Shown: positions 24,420 through 35,099 of the stretch, one piece after another
How positions within the stretch are numbered: the first letter of the stretch is position 1
Layout: each line of letters opens with the position of its first letter
NCBI RefSeq assembly: GCF_947179515.1
Contig: NC_067477.1
Span: 130,517,896-130,581,895 of the forward strand
DNA: 64,000 nucleotides
From: Apodemus sylvaticus
Taxonomy: Eukaryota; Chordata; Mammalia; Rodentia; Muridae
Direction: 5' to 3'
Made by a program: the position numbers and the translations under genes
Notes under the pieces: model-generated
The model's input: the letters and a program-made list of their open reading frames with translations, nothing else
Database searches by the model: none
Told to the model about the DNA's origin: nothing

Positions 24420-25060
24420 ACTTACTTGCTATTTGTCTTTAATATTGGTTTGTTCTCTCTAAACTTGAAGACATATGGCTATAAGAAAATGTACATTTTC
24501 AAACCAGTTGGAAAGATGACATCTCCTTATCATAAAAGTGACATGAGCTGAGACAACACTGGTGAAGAAATGTAACAGAAAATCCAGTGTTGGATTGATT
24601 AATGTAAAGTGAATGGATTATTTCTTTAATTACCAAATATTTAATTATTAATGTATTAATTAATACTTTCCCTAATCACTCAGAAATAGTCAAATTAGTG
24701 TGGTCTAGAAAAATGATTCCCTTTGTTAAAATGAGAAATGTTTACTCAAACAATTCTTGAGTTTATGATATTTTTTCTGCCACACAAAGAGGTATTTTCA
24801 TTCTATTTTATTTTTGTTTGATTTGGACTTGCTTTTTATGGTATACTTTGGCTTTCACTGTAGCATGCTTCTAGATCCCTGCATACTTTCACAGGTCTCT
24901 CAGTTACAGGAGTGGTAAAATAGCACAGCTATGAGAGTCATTACTCTGTTTCTGAAGTCATGTGTTAGTCATGGTAATCTATGTACTGGATGTGACTGAA
25001 TACTTCTGATGACTTTCTGTGGGTTCGTGGATTCCAGGGTATACACAAACTCACTAGCTT
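24420..25060. other. No recognised gene or repeat
   Basis: AT-rich, single-copy-looking sequence. Confidence 0.45.
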
Positions 25061-25064
25061 AAAG

Positions 25065-25190
25065 ACATTTTTTTATAATTTATTTATTTTTTTATTCACA
25101 GACCCCTCCCTCTTTTCCTCCAAGCCTTGCCTTTATAAATCCACCCCCCATTACCCTCTCCCTTTGGTACCTCCCCTTCGCTATCAGTGT
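25065..25190 (-). mobile_element. Old LINE-1 3' end, antisense
   Basis: A T-rich start is followed by a pyrimidine-rich 'acccctccctcttttcctcc' block and 'ctctccctttgg', which resembles the 3' UTR end of an older Lx/L1 subfamily read backwards. Confidence 0.6.
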
Positions 25191-25735
25191 AACTTTAAAA
25201 GCTTTTATTCTAGTATGTTCTGTGTAGATCTGGTGTCATATACCTGACAAAGTTAAAATGCAAAAGTAGATTGTATTTCTAATGTTGGAGAGAATTTAAA
25301 TGAATCAAGTATACTATATGAGTCATTTCATATGGAATCTTGACTATAAGATGGAGTCTTGGTTTCCTATGAAGAACTTTCAATTTGTCTCACCTATGAT
25401 AAAAACATTTCATTCATCTTTAAACTTAAAATAATTATGTCTGAATCCTTTACATAACCTTTAGGCAAAGTTTTTTTCATCTATATTCATGTGTTATTTA
25501 TATAAATAAAATGAAAATTGGGAGCACTGAAACACTAGAAGTTAGCGTGATTACAGAAATTATATAAAATCTCAAATTTATTATATAAATTATATAAAAA
25601 TTATAGAAAACATAAAATTATCAATTATTATGTTCCTTTCTATATAACAGTCACAATTTATTTTGCAATTATAATCAATATTGAATCTTGGTGGGTATGG
25701 AATATTTAAGCTTGTTTTGTTTGTTTGTTTTTGTA
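25191..25735. other. No recognised gene; very AT-rich patch
   Basis: 25556-25640 is a low-complexity AAATTATATAA-type patch. Nothing else is recognisable. Confidence 0.5.
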
Positions 25736-25739
25736 TTTA

Positions 25740-25960
25740 TTTGGTATAAGGCCTCATGTCTCATTAGGTCAATATGGCCCTAATCTTAATCTGTAGTGAA
25801 GAATTATCTTGAACTACTGGTTCTCCTGCCTCAATGCCTTGGTGCTTAGATTGCACAGGTACACCACTTCAACAGGTTTTTACTGTGCTGTGAACTTGCC
25901 CAGATCTTTGTACGTGCTAGGCATGCAGTGATCCAATAACCCAGGTCTCAGCCTACCTTA
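25740..25960 (-). repeat. B4-type SINE, antisense, near full length
   Basis: Reading left to right, the B1-like half appears first ('ttatcttgaactactggttc', 'tcctgcctcaatgcc', 'agattgcacaggtacacca'). The tRNA-derived half follows ('gtacgtgctaggcatgcagt'). This is the composite structure of rodent B4 on the minus strand. Confidence 0.75.
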
Positions 25961-27645
25961 GCATGTACTATTTCTGAGGGATATATGAGAGGAATTTGGG
26001 GATATAATTTGGGGAAGAAAGGGAGTTTTCTAGGATATTATAAAAAATAAACTTCAACAGCAGCTTTAAAGGGGTGTTGTACTGTTCCAGAAACAGAAAA
26101 CTAACCCAGAACATGAAAGACTAAATTGTGTTTTCAATGTGATAAATTTTCCTAATTGTGATAAATAATAAGATTGCCACTTCTTTAAAGAAAAATAAGG
26201 TTCTTTTCTGCTAGTTAGGTATTTCTTTTATTATGTTTATATTAAAACACAGAACAGAACACATTTTTATCACAGGTGTGTGCAAATTTGCATAAACTGT
26301 GGGATGGAATTTCAAAATGATTTTAATAAAGTGAAAATTAGAACACACAAGAATTAAGGTTGACTACATAATTATGTTTATCATATCTTAGATGACATGA
26401 AGCAAACAACTATGTTTAGATGTACATCTGTTTTCAATAACAAAAATAGAGCTGGAGCTAAAATTGCTCAGAAGATTCCAGACTCTGAAAACTGTAGCTG
26501 TTTCTTAGATCTCGTGATTTCGTTCTCTATCTTGGATGTTAACATCTTCCGTTCTGGGGTTAGAAAACAAATCAAAACTTTTAAAGGTAACTTACATTTT
26601 ACAGTATTGACAGACTATTATTAGGGGAAATTTTTGCCTTCAGTATTTTTTAAATGATAGCTAATTGTATCAGGATCATTCCTCTTTTATTTATTTCATG
26701 TACATGGAAAAGAAAAATTGTACTTTATTTCATTATTTGGGCTTACTTTATAATTCTCTGCTTTAAATTTCGATGGGAAACAGTTATCACACAGCAGTTG
26801 GAATGCAAATAGTCCAAACCTTATCATATCTCTGAAGAGAGGCACTTAGGTGTTCATTGTCAGTGCTATTAGCCCACTGAGGCTTTTGCTAATCATTCAT
26901 GTACGAGACCTATGATTTTCCATTCTCAAGCATTTGCTTGGGAGCATGTCTTGGTGACTGCCCATATCTTTAACACTTTATTAGAGACAGTGTTATCCAT
27001 CTTCAAGTGAATTCATAATTAATGAATTTTGAAACTGTTTAAAAATCAAGGGAAGCCCACCACAGTAGCAAGAACTTATTTTCAACAAAGTTTGAATTTT
27101 TTTTCAAAACTCTAAGACATTTTAGGGTTTATTCTAAATTTTAATTTGGTATCCCAAATTGCAAATTTATAAGCCATAAAAAAAGCCCTTAGAGAAAATA
27201 CATATTCTTAGGTAGGATTAAAGATGACTAACCATGTTTCAATTCAGTGTATGATATTTTCTTCTCATGGTGTCTCTTCAAGTTACAATTCCTTTCATTT
27301 CTAAGTATTTTGATAAATGCCACTCTAGGTTAAAAAACATAGTACATATCTATCACCATATCATAAAATGTATTTATAGTACTGAGAACTAAGAGGTATA
27401 GAAACTGAGTTATTCCCTACATTCCCTATGAAAATTTAAACTTCATAAATGTATGTAAATATGTTAAAGGGTATACTAAGTGAGAATAATACATAGTCCT
27501 CTCCAAATCATTGACAAAAATCATCATTAGTACTTCTGCAATTTCAAGAGAAAAGCAATGAACTACTTAGACTCTCTACACTACATGCACAGTGCTACCC
27601 TCAATCAAATAAAAGTCATCCATTTCAAGGCAGCTCAAATCTATC
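25961..27645. other. No recognised gene or repeat
   Basis: AT-rich, single-copy-looking sequence with short unsupported frames. Confidence 0.45.
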
Positions 27646-29570
27646 TTTTCTAAATTGTATGTTTTATTGGTTATTTTAGTTGTTTACATTTCAAATGTTG
27701 TCCCCTTTCCCGGTTTCCTCTCTGCAAGCTCCCTAGTATATGCCCCTGCGTCTAGGAGGATACTCTTCCACCTACTCACCCACTCCTACCTCACTGCCTT
27801 AGCATTCCCCTATGGTAGGGCATCAAGCCTCCTCAGGACCAAGGACCTCCCCTCTCATTGGTGCCAGATAAGGCAATCCTTTGCTACCTATTCAGCTGGA
27901 GACATGGGGTCCCTGCATGCTTGTCTTTGCTTGGTGGTTCAGTTCATGGGTGCTCTGGGGGGTCCTGTTATTTGATATTGCTGTTCTCCCTATAGGATTT
28001 CTATGCCCAAGAGCTTCCACCAACTCTTCCCTTGGGGTACCTGAGCTCAGTTCAATAGTTTGCTGACAGCTTCTGCATCTGTATTGATCAGGCTCTGACA
28101 GAGCCTCTCAGGGAACATCTATAACAGCCCCCTGTCAGCAAGCACTTCTTAGCATCAGCAATAGTGTCTGGGTTTTCTGTTTACAGATGGGATGGACACC
28201 CAGATGGGGCAGTCTCTGGATTGCCTTTCCTTCAGTCTTTGCTCCACACTTTGTCCCCATATTTCCTTTAAAGAGTCATTCTGTGTTAAAAGTTTGGAGA
28301 TGAGTGCTTGGTCCCATCTCCCGAAAAGGGGCCTTGTCTAAGCTCTGGATATGGTCTCTACATGTTCTCCCTCCCTTTTGTTAAACATTTCAGCTAATCT
28401 CATCCCTGTTGAGTACTGGGAACCTCTTGCTTCTCTGGCATCTGGGACTCGTTGATGGCTACCCCCAATTCCCCAACCCCCATCGCTACATACCTCTGTT
28501 CAAATTTCTGACATCTCCAAGTCCTCAAATGTCTGATCCTGTACCCCCTTCTCCCTCCCACTCCTCGATTTCTCCAAATTCTCTCCCATCCTCTACTTCC
28601 CATGAGTATTTTGTTCCACTTTCTAAGAAGGACTGAAGCATCCATATTTTGGTCTTCCTTCTTCTTGAGTTTCACATGTTCTGTATACACGGTCTGAATA
28701 CAGTGGGTATTCAGAGGTTTTTGGACAATATCCACTTATCAGTGAGTGTATAACATTACACGTTTTGTGACTGGGTTATTTTACTCATGATGATATTTTC
28801 TACTTCCATTTGCCCAAGAATTTCATGAAGTCATTGTTTTTAATAGCTGAGTAGTATTCCATTGTGCAAATATGCCACATTTTCTATATCCATTCCTCTG
28901 TTGAAGGACATTTGCGTTCTTTCCAGTTTCTGGCTATTATAAATAAGGATGCTATGAACATAGCAGAGCATGTAACCTTTTTATATGTTGGAGCATCTTT
29001 TGGATATATGTCCAGGATTGGTAGAACTGGGTCTTCAGGTAATACTATGTCCAATTTTCAAAGGAACTGCCAGACTGATTTAGAGTGGTTGTACAAGCTT
29101 ACAATTCTACCAATAATAGAGGAGTGTTCCTCTTTCTCCAGATCTTCACCAGCACATGCTGTCCCCTGAGTTTTTGATCTTAGCCATTCTGATTGGTGTG
29201 AGGTAGAATCTCAGGGTTGTTTTGATTTGAATTTTCCTGATGACTAAGGATGTTGAACATTTTTTGACATGCTTCTCTGCCATTCAATATTTCTCAGTAG
29301 AAAAGTCCTTGTTCATTTTTAAAAGGGTTATTTGGTTCTCTGGAGGCAAACTTTTTGAATTCCTTGTATACATAGGATATTAGCCCTCTGTCAGATATAG
29401 GATTGGTAAAGGTCTTCACCCAATTTGTTGGTTTCTGTTTTGTCCTATTGACAGTGTCCTTTGCCTTACAGAAACGTTGTAATTTAATGAGGTCCCATTT
29501 GTAAATTCTTGATCTTAGAGTATAAGCATAAGGTATTCTTTTCAGGAACTTTTCCCCTTTGCCCATGTGT

Positions 29571-30577
29571 GAGAAGAAGAAGGAGAAGAAGAAGAAGAAG
29601 AAGAAGAAGAAGAAGAAGAAGAAGAAGAAGAAGAAGAAGAAGAAGAAGAAGAAGAAGAAGAAGAAGAACAAGAACAAGAAGAACAAGAAGAACAAGAAGA
29701 ACAAGAACAAGAACAAGAACAAGAAGAACAAGAACAAGAAGAACAAGAACAAGAACAAGAAGAACAAGAAGAAGAACAACAACAAGAAGAAGAACAAGAA
29801 GAAGAAGAACAAGAAGAAGAAGAAGAACAAGAAGAACAAGAACAACAACAACAAGAACAACAACAACAAGAGAAAGAAGAAGAAGAAGAAGAACAACAAC
29901 AACAACAACAATAAGAACAAGAGAAAGAAGAAGAAGATGAAGAAGAACAACAACAACAAGAGAAAGAAGAAGAAGAACAACAAGAAGAAGAACAAGAAGA
30001 AGAACAAGAACAAGAAGAACAAGAACAAGAACAAGAAGAACAAGAAGAACAAGAAGAAGAACAAGAACAAGAACAAGAACAAGAACAAGAACAAGAAGAA
30101 CAAGAACAAGAAGAACAAGAAGAACAACAAGAACAACAAGAACAAGAACAACAAGAACAACAAGAACAACAAGAACAAGAAGAACAAGAGCAAGAACAAG
30201 AAGAACAAGAACAAGAGGAAGAAGAAAAAAAGAAGCAGAAGAAGAAGAAGAAGAAGAAGAAGAAGAAGAAGAAGAAGAAGAAGAAGAAGAAGAAGAAGAA
30301 GAAGAAGAAGAAGAAAAAGAAGAAGAAGAAAGAAGAACAAGAAGAAAAAGAACAAGAAAAAGAACAAGAACAAGAACAACAAGAAGAACAACAACAACAA
30401 GAAGAACAAGAACAACAAGAAGAAAAAGAAGAACAAGAAGAAGAAGAAGAAGAAGAAGAAGAAGAAGAAGAAGAAGAAGAAGAAGAAGAAGAAGAAGAAG
30501 AAGAAGAAGAAGAAGAAGAAGAGGAGGAGGAGGAGGAGGGGAAGGGGGAGCAGGAGGAGGAGGAGGAGGAGGAGAAG
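29571..30577. repeat. ~1-kb (GAA/CAA)n microsatellite within L1-A ORF2
   Basis: There are three long pure GAA runs: about 29584-29668, 30238-30315 and 30437-30520, each about 26-28 units. They are separated by mixed GAA/CAA arrays with hexameric GAACAA stretches. The tract ends in GGA repeats (30521-30577). The top strand is almost free of T (the ATAA at about 29910 and GATG at about 29937 are exceptions), hence the long artificial Lys/Asn, Arg/Thr and Leu/Phe open frames. Flanks on both sides are the same antisense L1 ORF2. Confidence 0.98.
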
Positions 30578-30790
30578 TGGAAAAGAAAATTATTTTACTC
30601 TGGATGGTTTGCCACCTTTGTCAAAGATCAAGTGATCATTTCTGAGCCTTCAATTCAATTCTGTTGATCTCCCTGCCTGTCATTGTACCAATACCATGCA
30701 GGTTTTATCACTCTTATAACATAGCTTGATGTCAGGGATGGTGATTCCCCCAGAAGTTTTTTTATTATTGAGAATTGTTTTCCCTATCCT

Positions 30791-30840
30791 GTTTTGTTTT
30801 GTTTTGTTTTGTTTTGTTTTGTTTTGTTTTGTTTTGTTTT
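30791..30840. repeat. (GTTTT)10 pentanucleotide array
   Basis: Ten uninterrupted GTTTT units inside the antisense ORF2 of L1-A. The Phe/Cys/Val repeats in translation are an artefact. Confidence 0.97.
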
Positions 30841-31908
30841 CCCAAATGATTTTGAGAATTGTTCTTTATAACTCTATGAAGAATTGGGTGAGAATTTTGA
30901 TGGGAGTTGCATTGAATTTGTAGATTGCTTTCAGCAAGATGGGCATCTTTACTATACTAATCCTGCTAATGCATGAACATGGGAGATTTTTCCATCTTCT
31001 GAGATCTTCCATTGCTGTCTTCAGGGACTTGAAGTTCTTGTCATACAGATCTGTCACTTGTTGGTCATTGTCAAACCAAGGTATGTTACACTGTTTGGGG
31101 CTATAGTGAATGGTGCTATTTCCATAAATTCTCAGCTTTTTTATCCTTTGAAAATAGGAAGGCTACAGGCATTCTCTGGTGGAATTTTGGGGGTCACTGA
31201 AGTATACTATCATATCATATGCAAATTATGATATTTTGACTTCTTCCTTTCTCGTTTGTATCCATTTCACCTCCTTTTGTTGTCAAATTGCTCTGGCTAG
31301 GGATTCCAGTAGTATATTAAATAGGTAGGAAGAGAGTGGACAGCCTTGTCTAGTCCCTGATTTTAGTGGAATTACTTCAAATTTCTCTGCAATTACTTCA
31401 AAATTCTTTGTTGGCTACTGGTTTGTTATATATTGCTTTTTACTTTGTTTAGGTATGAGCCTTGAATTCCTGATCTTTCCAAGTATTTTATCCTGAAGGG
31501 GTGTTGAATTTTGACAAATGCTTTCTCAGCGGCTAGTTAGACAATAATGTAGTTTTTTCTTTGAGTTTGTTTATATAGTGGATTACATTGATGGATTTCT
31601 GTATATTGAACCATCCCTCCATCCCTGGGATGAAGCCTACTTCATCATGGTGAATGATGGTTTTGATGTGGTTTTGGATTCATCTGTAATAATTTTATTG
31701 AGTATTTTTGCAGTGATATTCATAAGGGAAACTGGTGTGAAGTACTCTTTATTTATAGGGTCTTTGTGTGGTTTAGGTATAAGCGTAATTTTAGTTTCAT
31801 AGAACAAATTGTGTAGTGTTCCTTCTGTTTCTATTTTGTGGAATAGTTTGAAGAGAATTGATATTAGGTCTCCTTTGAAGGTTTGATAGAATTCTTCACT
31901 AAACCCAT

Positions 31909-32053
31909 CTAGTCCTGGCTTTTTTTTTCTTTTTTTTTTTATTATTATTCGATATAATTTATTTACATTTCAAATGATTTCCCCTTTTCTAGCCCCCCTA
32001 CTCCCCGAAAGTCCCGCAAACCCCCTTCTCTTCCCCTAGTCCTGGCTTTTTTT
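31909..32053. other. Target-site duplication pair of the short L1 insertion
   Basis: CTAGTCCTGGCTTTTTTT occurs at both edges of the 31928-32035 insertion and once in the parental ORF2 logic. The extent into the T-run is ambiguous by a base or two. Confidence 0.93.
31928..32035 (-). mobile_element. Very short young LINE-1 insertion inside L1-A
   Basis: T-runs (the tail), then ATTCGATATAATTTATTTAC and 'atttcaaatgatttcccc', are the extreme 3' end of a young mouse L1 on the minus strand. They continue to 'ccccttctcttcccc'. The insertion is bounded by an 18-bp direct repeat CTAGTCCTGGCTTTTTTT at 31909-31926 and 32036-32053, and L1-A continues on both sides. The inserted part is only about 108 bp including the tail. 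Confidence 0.95.
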
Positions 32054-33404
32054 GGTTGGGAGATTTTTAATTAATGACTGCTTCTGTTTCTTTAGGGCTT
32101 ATGGGACCATTTAGATGGTTTATCTGATACTGATTTAACTTTGGTATCTCTTATCTGTCTATGAAATTGTCCATTTCATCCAGATTTTCTAGTTTTGTAG
32201 AGTATAGGCTTTTGTGACAGGATTAATAATTATTTGCATTTCTTTGGTTTCTTCTGTTATGTCTCCCTTTTTATTTATGTGTTTGATAATTTGGATGCTG
32301 TCTCTCTATACCCTCTGGTTAGCCTGGCTAAGGGTTTATCTATCTTGTTGATTGTCCCAAAAAACCAGCTCCTGGTTTTGCTGATTCTTTGTATAGTTTT
32401 TTGTTTCTACTTGGATGGTTTCAGGCTGGAGTTTGATTAGTTCCTGCTATCTACTCTTGGTTGCATTTGCATGTGTTTGTTCTATAGCTTTCAGGTGTGC
32501 TGGTAAGCTGCTAGTGTATACTCTCTCCAGTTCCCAAGGTATCATTGAGTAGTGCATTGTTCAGCTTTCATGAGTATGTAAGTTTTCTGTTGTTTTTGTT
32601 ATTATTAAATGCTTCTGATAGGATTCATGAGATTATTTCAAACTTCTTATATCTGCTGAGGCTTGTTTTGTGACCAATTATATGGTCAATTTTGAGAAGG
32701 TACCATGAGACACTGAGAAGAAGATATATTCTTTTGTTTGAGGATGTAATGTTCTATAGCTAACTCTTAAATTCATTTGGTCCATAACTTGTGTTAGTTT
32801 TACTGTGTCTCTGTTTAGTTTCTGTTTCCATGATCTGCCCTTGATGAGAGTAGGGTGTTAAAGTCTCCCACTCTTGTTGTGTGAGGTAAAATGTGAGGTT
32901 TGAGCTTTAGTAAAGTTTCTTTTGTGAACGTGGGTGCCCTTTTATTTAGAGCATAGATGTTCGGAATTTTGAGTTCATTATGTTAGATTTTTTTCCTTTG
33001 ATGAGTATGAAGTTTCCTTCCTTATATTTTTTGATAACTTTTGGTTGAAAGTCAATTTTATTTGATATTAGAATGATTATTCATGCTTGTTTCTGGGGAT
33101 AATTTGCTTAGAAAACATTTTTTTAAAGTCTTTTACTCTGAGGTAGTGTTTGTCTTTGTTACTCAGGTGCCTTTCCTGTATGCAGCAAAATGCTGGGTCC
33201 AGTTTATGTATCCAGTCTGTTAGTCTATATCTTTTATTGGGGAATTGAGTCCATTGATTCTAAGAGATGTTGAGGAATAGTAATTGTTGCTTCATGATAT
33301 TTTTTTGTTAGAGGTGAAATGATTTTGTGTGGCTATCTTCTTTTGCATTTGTTGAAAGAGTATTGCTTTCCTGCTTTTGGGGGGATATAGTTTCCCTTCT
33401 TGTA

Positions 33405-34005
33405 TTAGATTTTTCCATCTATTATCCTTTGTAGGGCTGGATTTGTGCAAAGATACTGTGCTAATTTGGTTTTGAAATGGAATATCTTGGTTTCTCCATC
33501 TATGAAAATTGAGAGTTTTGCTGGAGAGACTAGTCTGGACTGGCATTTGTGTTCTCTTAAGGTCAATATGACATCTACCAAGTAACTTCTAGCTTTCATA
33601 GTCTCTGGTGAGGAGTCTGGCATAATACTGGTAAGTCTACCTTTATATGTTACTTGACCATTTTCCCTTACTGTTTTCCATATTCTTTCTTTGTTTTGTG
33701 CATTTGTTGTTTAGATTATTATGAGATGGGAGGATTTCTTTTCTGATCCAGTCTATTTGGAGTTTTGTAGGCTTCTTGTATGTTTATGTGCATCTCTTTC
33801 TTTATGTTAGGGACGTTTTCTTCTATAATTTTGTTGAAGATATTTACTGGCCCTTTAAGTCTCCGCTCTCTTCTATGGCTATTATTTTTATGTTTGATCT
33901 TTTCATTATGTCCTGTATTTTCTAGATTTTTGAGGTTAGGAGCTTTTTGCATTTTGCATTTTCTTTGACTGTTGTGTCAACTTTTTGTGGTATCTTCTAC
34001 ACCTG
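33405..34005 (-). pseudogene. L1-A ORF1 C-terminal part, truncated
   Basis: ORF1 normally makes an RNA-binding trimer with a coiled coil, an RRM and a C-terminal domain. Only the RRM part ('RRLKGPVNIFNKIIEENVP') and the C-terminal domain ('SPETMKARSYL', 'LREHKCQSRLVSPAKLSI', 'NPALQRI') are present, in two frames, so at least one frameshift separates them. The coiled coil and N-terminus are missing because the element stops at 34016, against L1-C. Confidence 0.9.
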
Positions 34006-34016
34006 ACATTCTTTTC

Positions 34017-34766
34017 TTTTTTTTAATTTATTTTCTAAATTCTTTGTTAACATTCCAAATTATTTCCCCTTTCCCTGTCCCCCCCTCCACATATGTATCT
34101 TAGGCCCTCTTCTCTCCACCCATTCTCCAATAACCCCTCCCTTTTCTCTGTCATTGTACTCCCCTACAATGCTGGATCAAGCCTATCCAGGATCAGGCCC
34201 TCTCCTTACTTCTTCATAGGAGTCATTTGATATGCTAACTGTGTCTTGGGTATTCAGGGCTTCTGGGCTAATTAATATTCACTTTTCAGTGAATGCATTT
34301 CATGTGGATTCTTTCACGATTGGGTTACCTCACTTAGGATAACATTTTTCAGTTCCAACCATTTGCTTAAAAATTTTATGAATTCGGCAGCGGCGGCGGC
34401 AGTGGCGGCAGTGCAGCAGTGGCTGGTCCAGCCGAAGGGCCATCAGGAGTGGAACCAAGGCAACACAGGGTCCAATTAGGCCCTGCGCCCACGACCACTG
34501 ACCTTCGCTGGCCAGCCGGGCTGCAAGCACCTGTGGATTTAAGGTGCCTTTCACCACACAGAAGCCACATCAGAACTCTGCCTCCCGCCAGTCACGAGAG
34601 ACTCACCTCCATCTTGGTTTTGGACTCCAGAGAGATCGGACAGACTGAGGTACACAAACATAACCCGAGGCCAACATCGCGGGGGTCTAAGCCCGACGGG
34701 CGTTGGCCTGCACCCAGGCCCTGGGCTGTTCGGGGGAACATCGGGGTGCCAACCCAGCCAGGAGGT
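34017..34766 (-). mobile_element. L1-C: rearranged LINE-1 fragment with inverted CpG-rich segment
   Basis: 34017-34384 is the minus-strand end of ORF2 plus 3' UTR, with the tail at 34017-34030; it stops at 'attttatgaattc'. From 34385 the sequence changes abruptly to GC- and CpG-rich DNA that runs to 34766, where minus-strand ORF2 of L1-B begins. The CpG-rich part resembles a rodent L1 5' UTR in plus orientation, so the simplest reading is a twin-primed insertion with a very large internal deletion. No target duplication longer than TCTTTT is visible. Confidence 0.65.
34385..34766 (+). promoter_or_regulatory. CpG-rich block, probable LINE-1 5' UTR (promoter) segment
   Basis: It begins with GGCAGCGGCGGCGGCAGTGG and holds more than 15 CpG dinucleotides in about 380 bp, against very few in the flanks. 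The end carries 'cacctccatcttggttttgg', 'ccagagagatcgg' and 'gaggtacacaaa', which fit the style of mouse L1 5' UTRs as I know them. Alternatives are an unrelated CpG island or the 5' exon of a retrocopied transcript. It sits in inverted orientation between two minus-strand L1 parts. Confidence 0.5.
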
Positions 34767-34975
34767 CTTTTGATATTAGAATGGCAACTACGGCTTGTTT
34801 CCTGAGACCATTTGCTTGTAGAATTGTCTTCCAGCCTTTTACTCTAAGGTAGTTTTTGTCTTTGACACTGAGGCATGTTTCCTGTATGCAGCAAAATGTA
34901 GGGTCCTGTTTACGTAACCATTCTGTTAGTCTCTGTCTTTTTATTGGGAGAATTGAGTCCACTGATGTTAAGAGA
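34767..34975 (-). pseudogene. L1-B ORF2 N-terminus, cut off
   Basis: The minus strand encodes the start of the ORF2 endonuclease: 'LPIKRQRLTEWLRKQDP', 'CCIQETCLSVKDKNYLRV' and 'GWKTILQANGLRKQA', up to 'AILIS' at about 34770. It then reads into the CpG-rich block. The catalytic residues beyond this point and all of the reverse transcriptase are absent. Confidence 0.93.
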
Positions 34976-35099
34976 TATTAAGGAGTAGTGGTTATTGCTT
35001 CCTATCATTTTTGGTGTTAATTTTATACTTATGTGGTTATCTTCTTTTGGGTTTGATGAAAGAAGCTTAATATCCTGCTTTTTCCAGGGTATAGTTTCC

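Larger units (their letters stand above)
28733..33300 (-). pseudogene. L1-A ORF2 (endonuclease/reverse transcriptase), inactivated
   Basis: LINE-1 ORF2 encodes the endonuclease and reverse transcriptase that carry out target-primed reverse transcription in the nucleus. Here the minus strand carries recognisable blocks in the normal order: the N-terminal endonuclease start near 33250, a reverse transcriptase region around 31214, and the C-terminal region 'TVNRTKQKPTNWVKTFTNP' around 29400. Damage is extensive. There are many frameshifts and stops, a 108-bp L1 insertion, and loss of roughly 180 bp replaced by ~1 kb of GAA repeat. The catalytic block that reads FADD in the copy at 45350 reads FAYD here (31214-31225), so a catalytic aspartate is gone. 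No product is expected. Confidence 0.9.
27650..34016 (-). mobile_element. L1-A: long LINE-1, 5' truncated inside ORF1
   Basis: Read on the minus strand, this element runs from the middle of ORF1 (34016), through the ORF1 C-terminal domain, all of ORF2 (about 33300 to 28733) and a ~1.08-kb 3' UTR, to a tail near 27650. Its 3' UTR is of the same type as the element at 48417-49571. Three later additions lie within it: the GAA tract (29571-30577), the GTTTT array (30791-30840) and a small L1 insertion (31928-32035). Many stops and frameshifts make it non-autonomous. Confidence 0.93.

Noticed and set aside
29571..30577. CRISPR-like or satellite array
   Set aside because: There are no spacer/repeat units. 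It is a microsatellite of 3-bp units with interruptions in a mammalian L1.
29294..30635. Long open frames of 380, 358 and 143 codons through the GAA tract (poly-Leu/Phe, poly-Lys/Asn, poly-Arg/Thr)
   Set aside because: They exist only because a triplet repeat without stop codons is open in several frames on both strands. The flanking codons are antisense or frameshifted L1.
34385..34766. CpG-rich block as a host-gene CpG island promoter
   Set aside because: It lies exactly between two L1 parts with abrupt joints and L1 5' UTR-like wording, and no host exon follows. L1 origin is more likely, though not proven.
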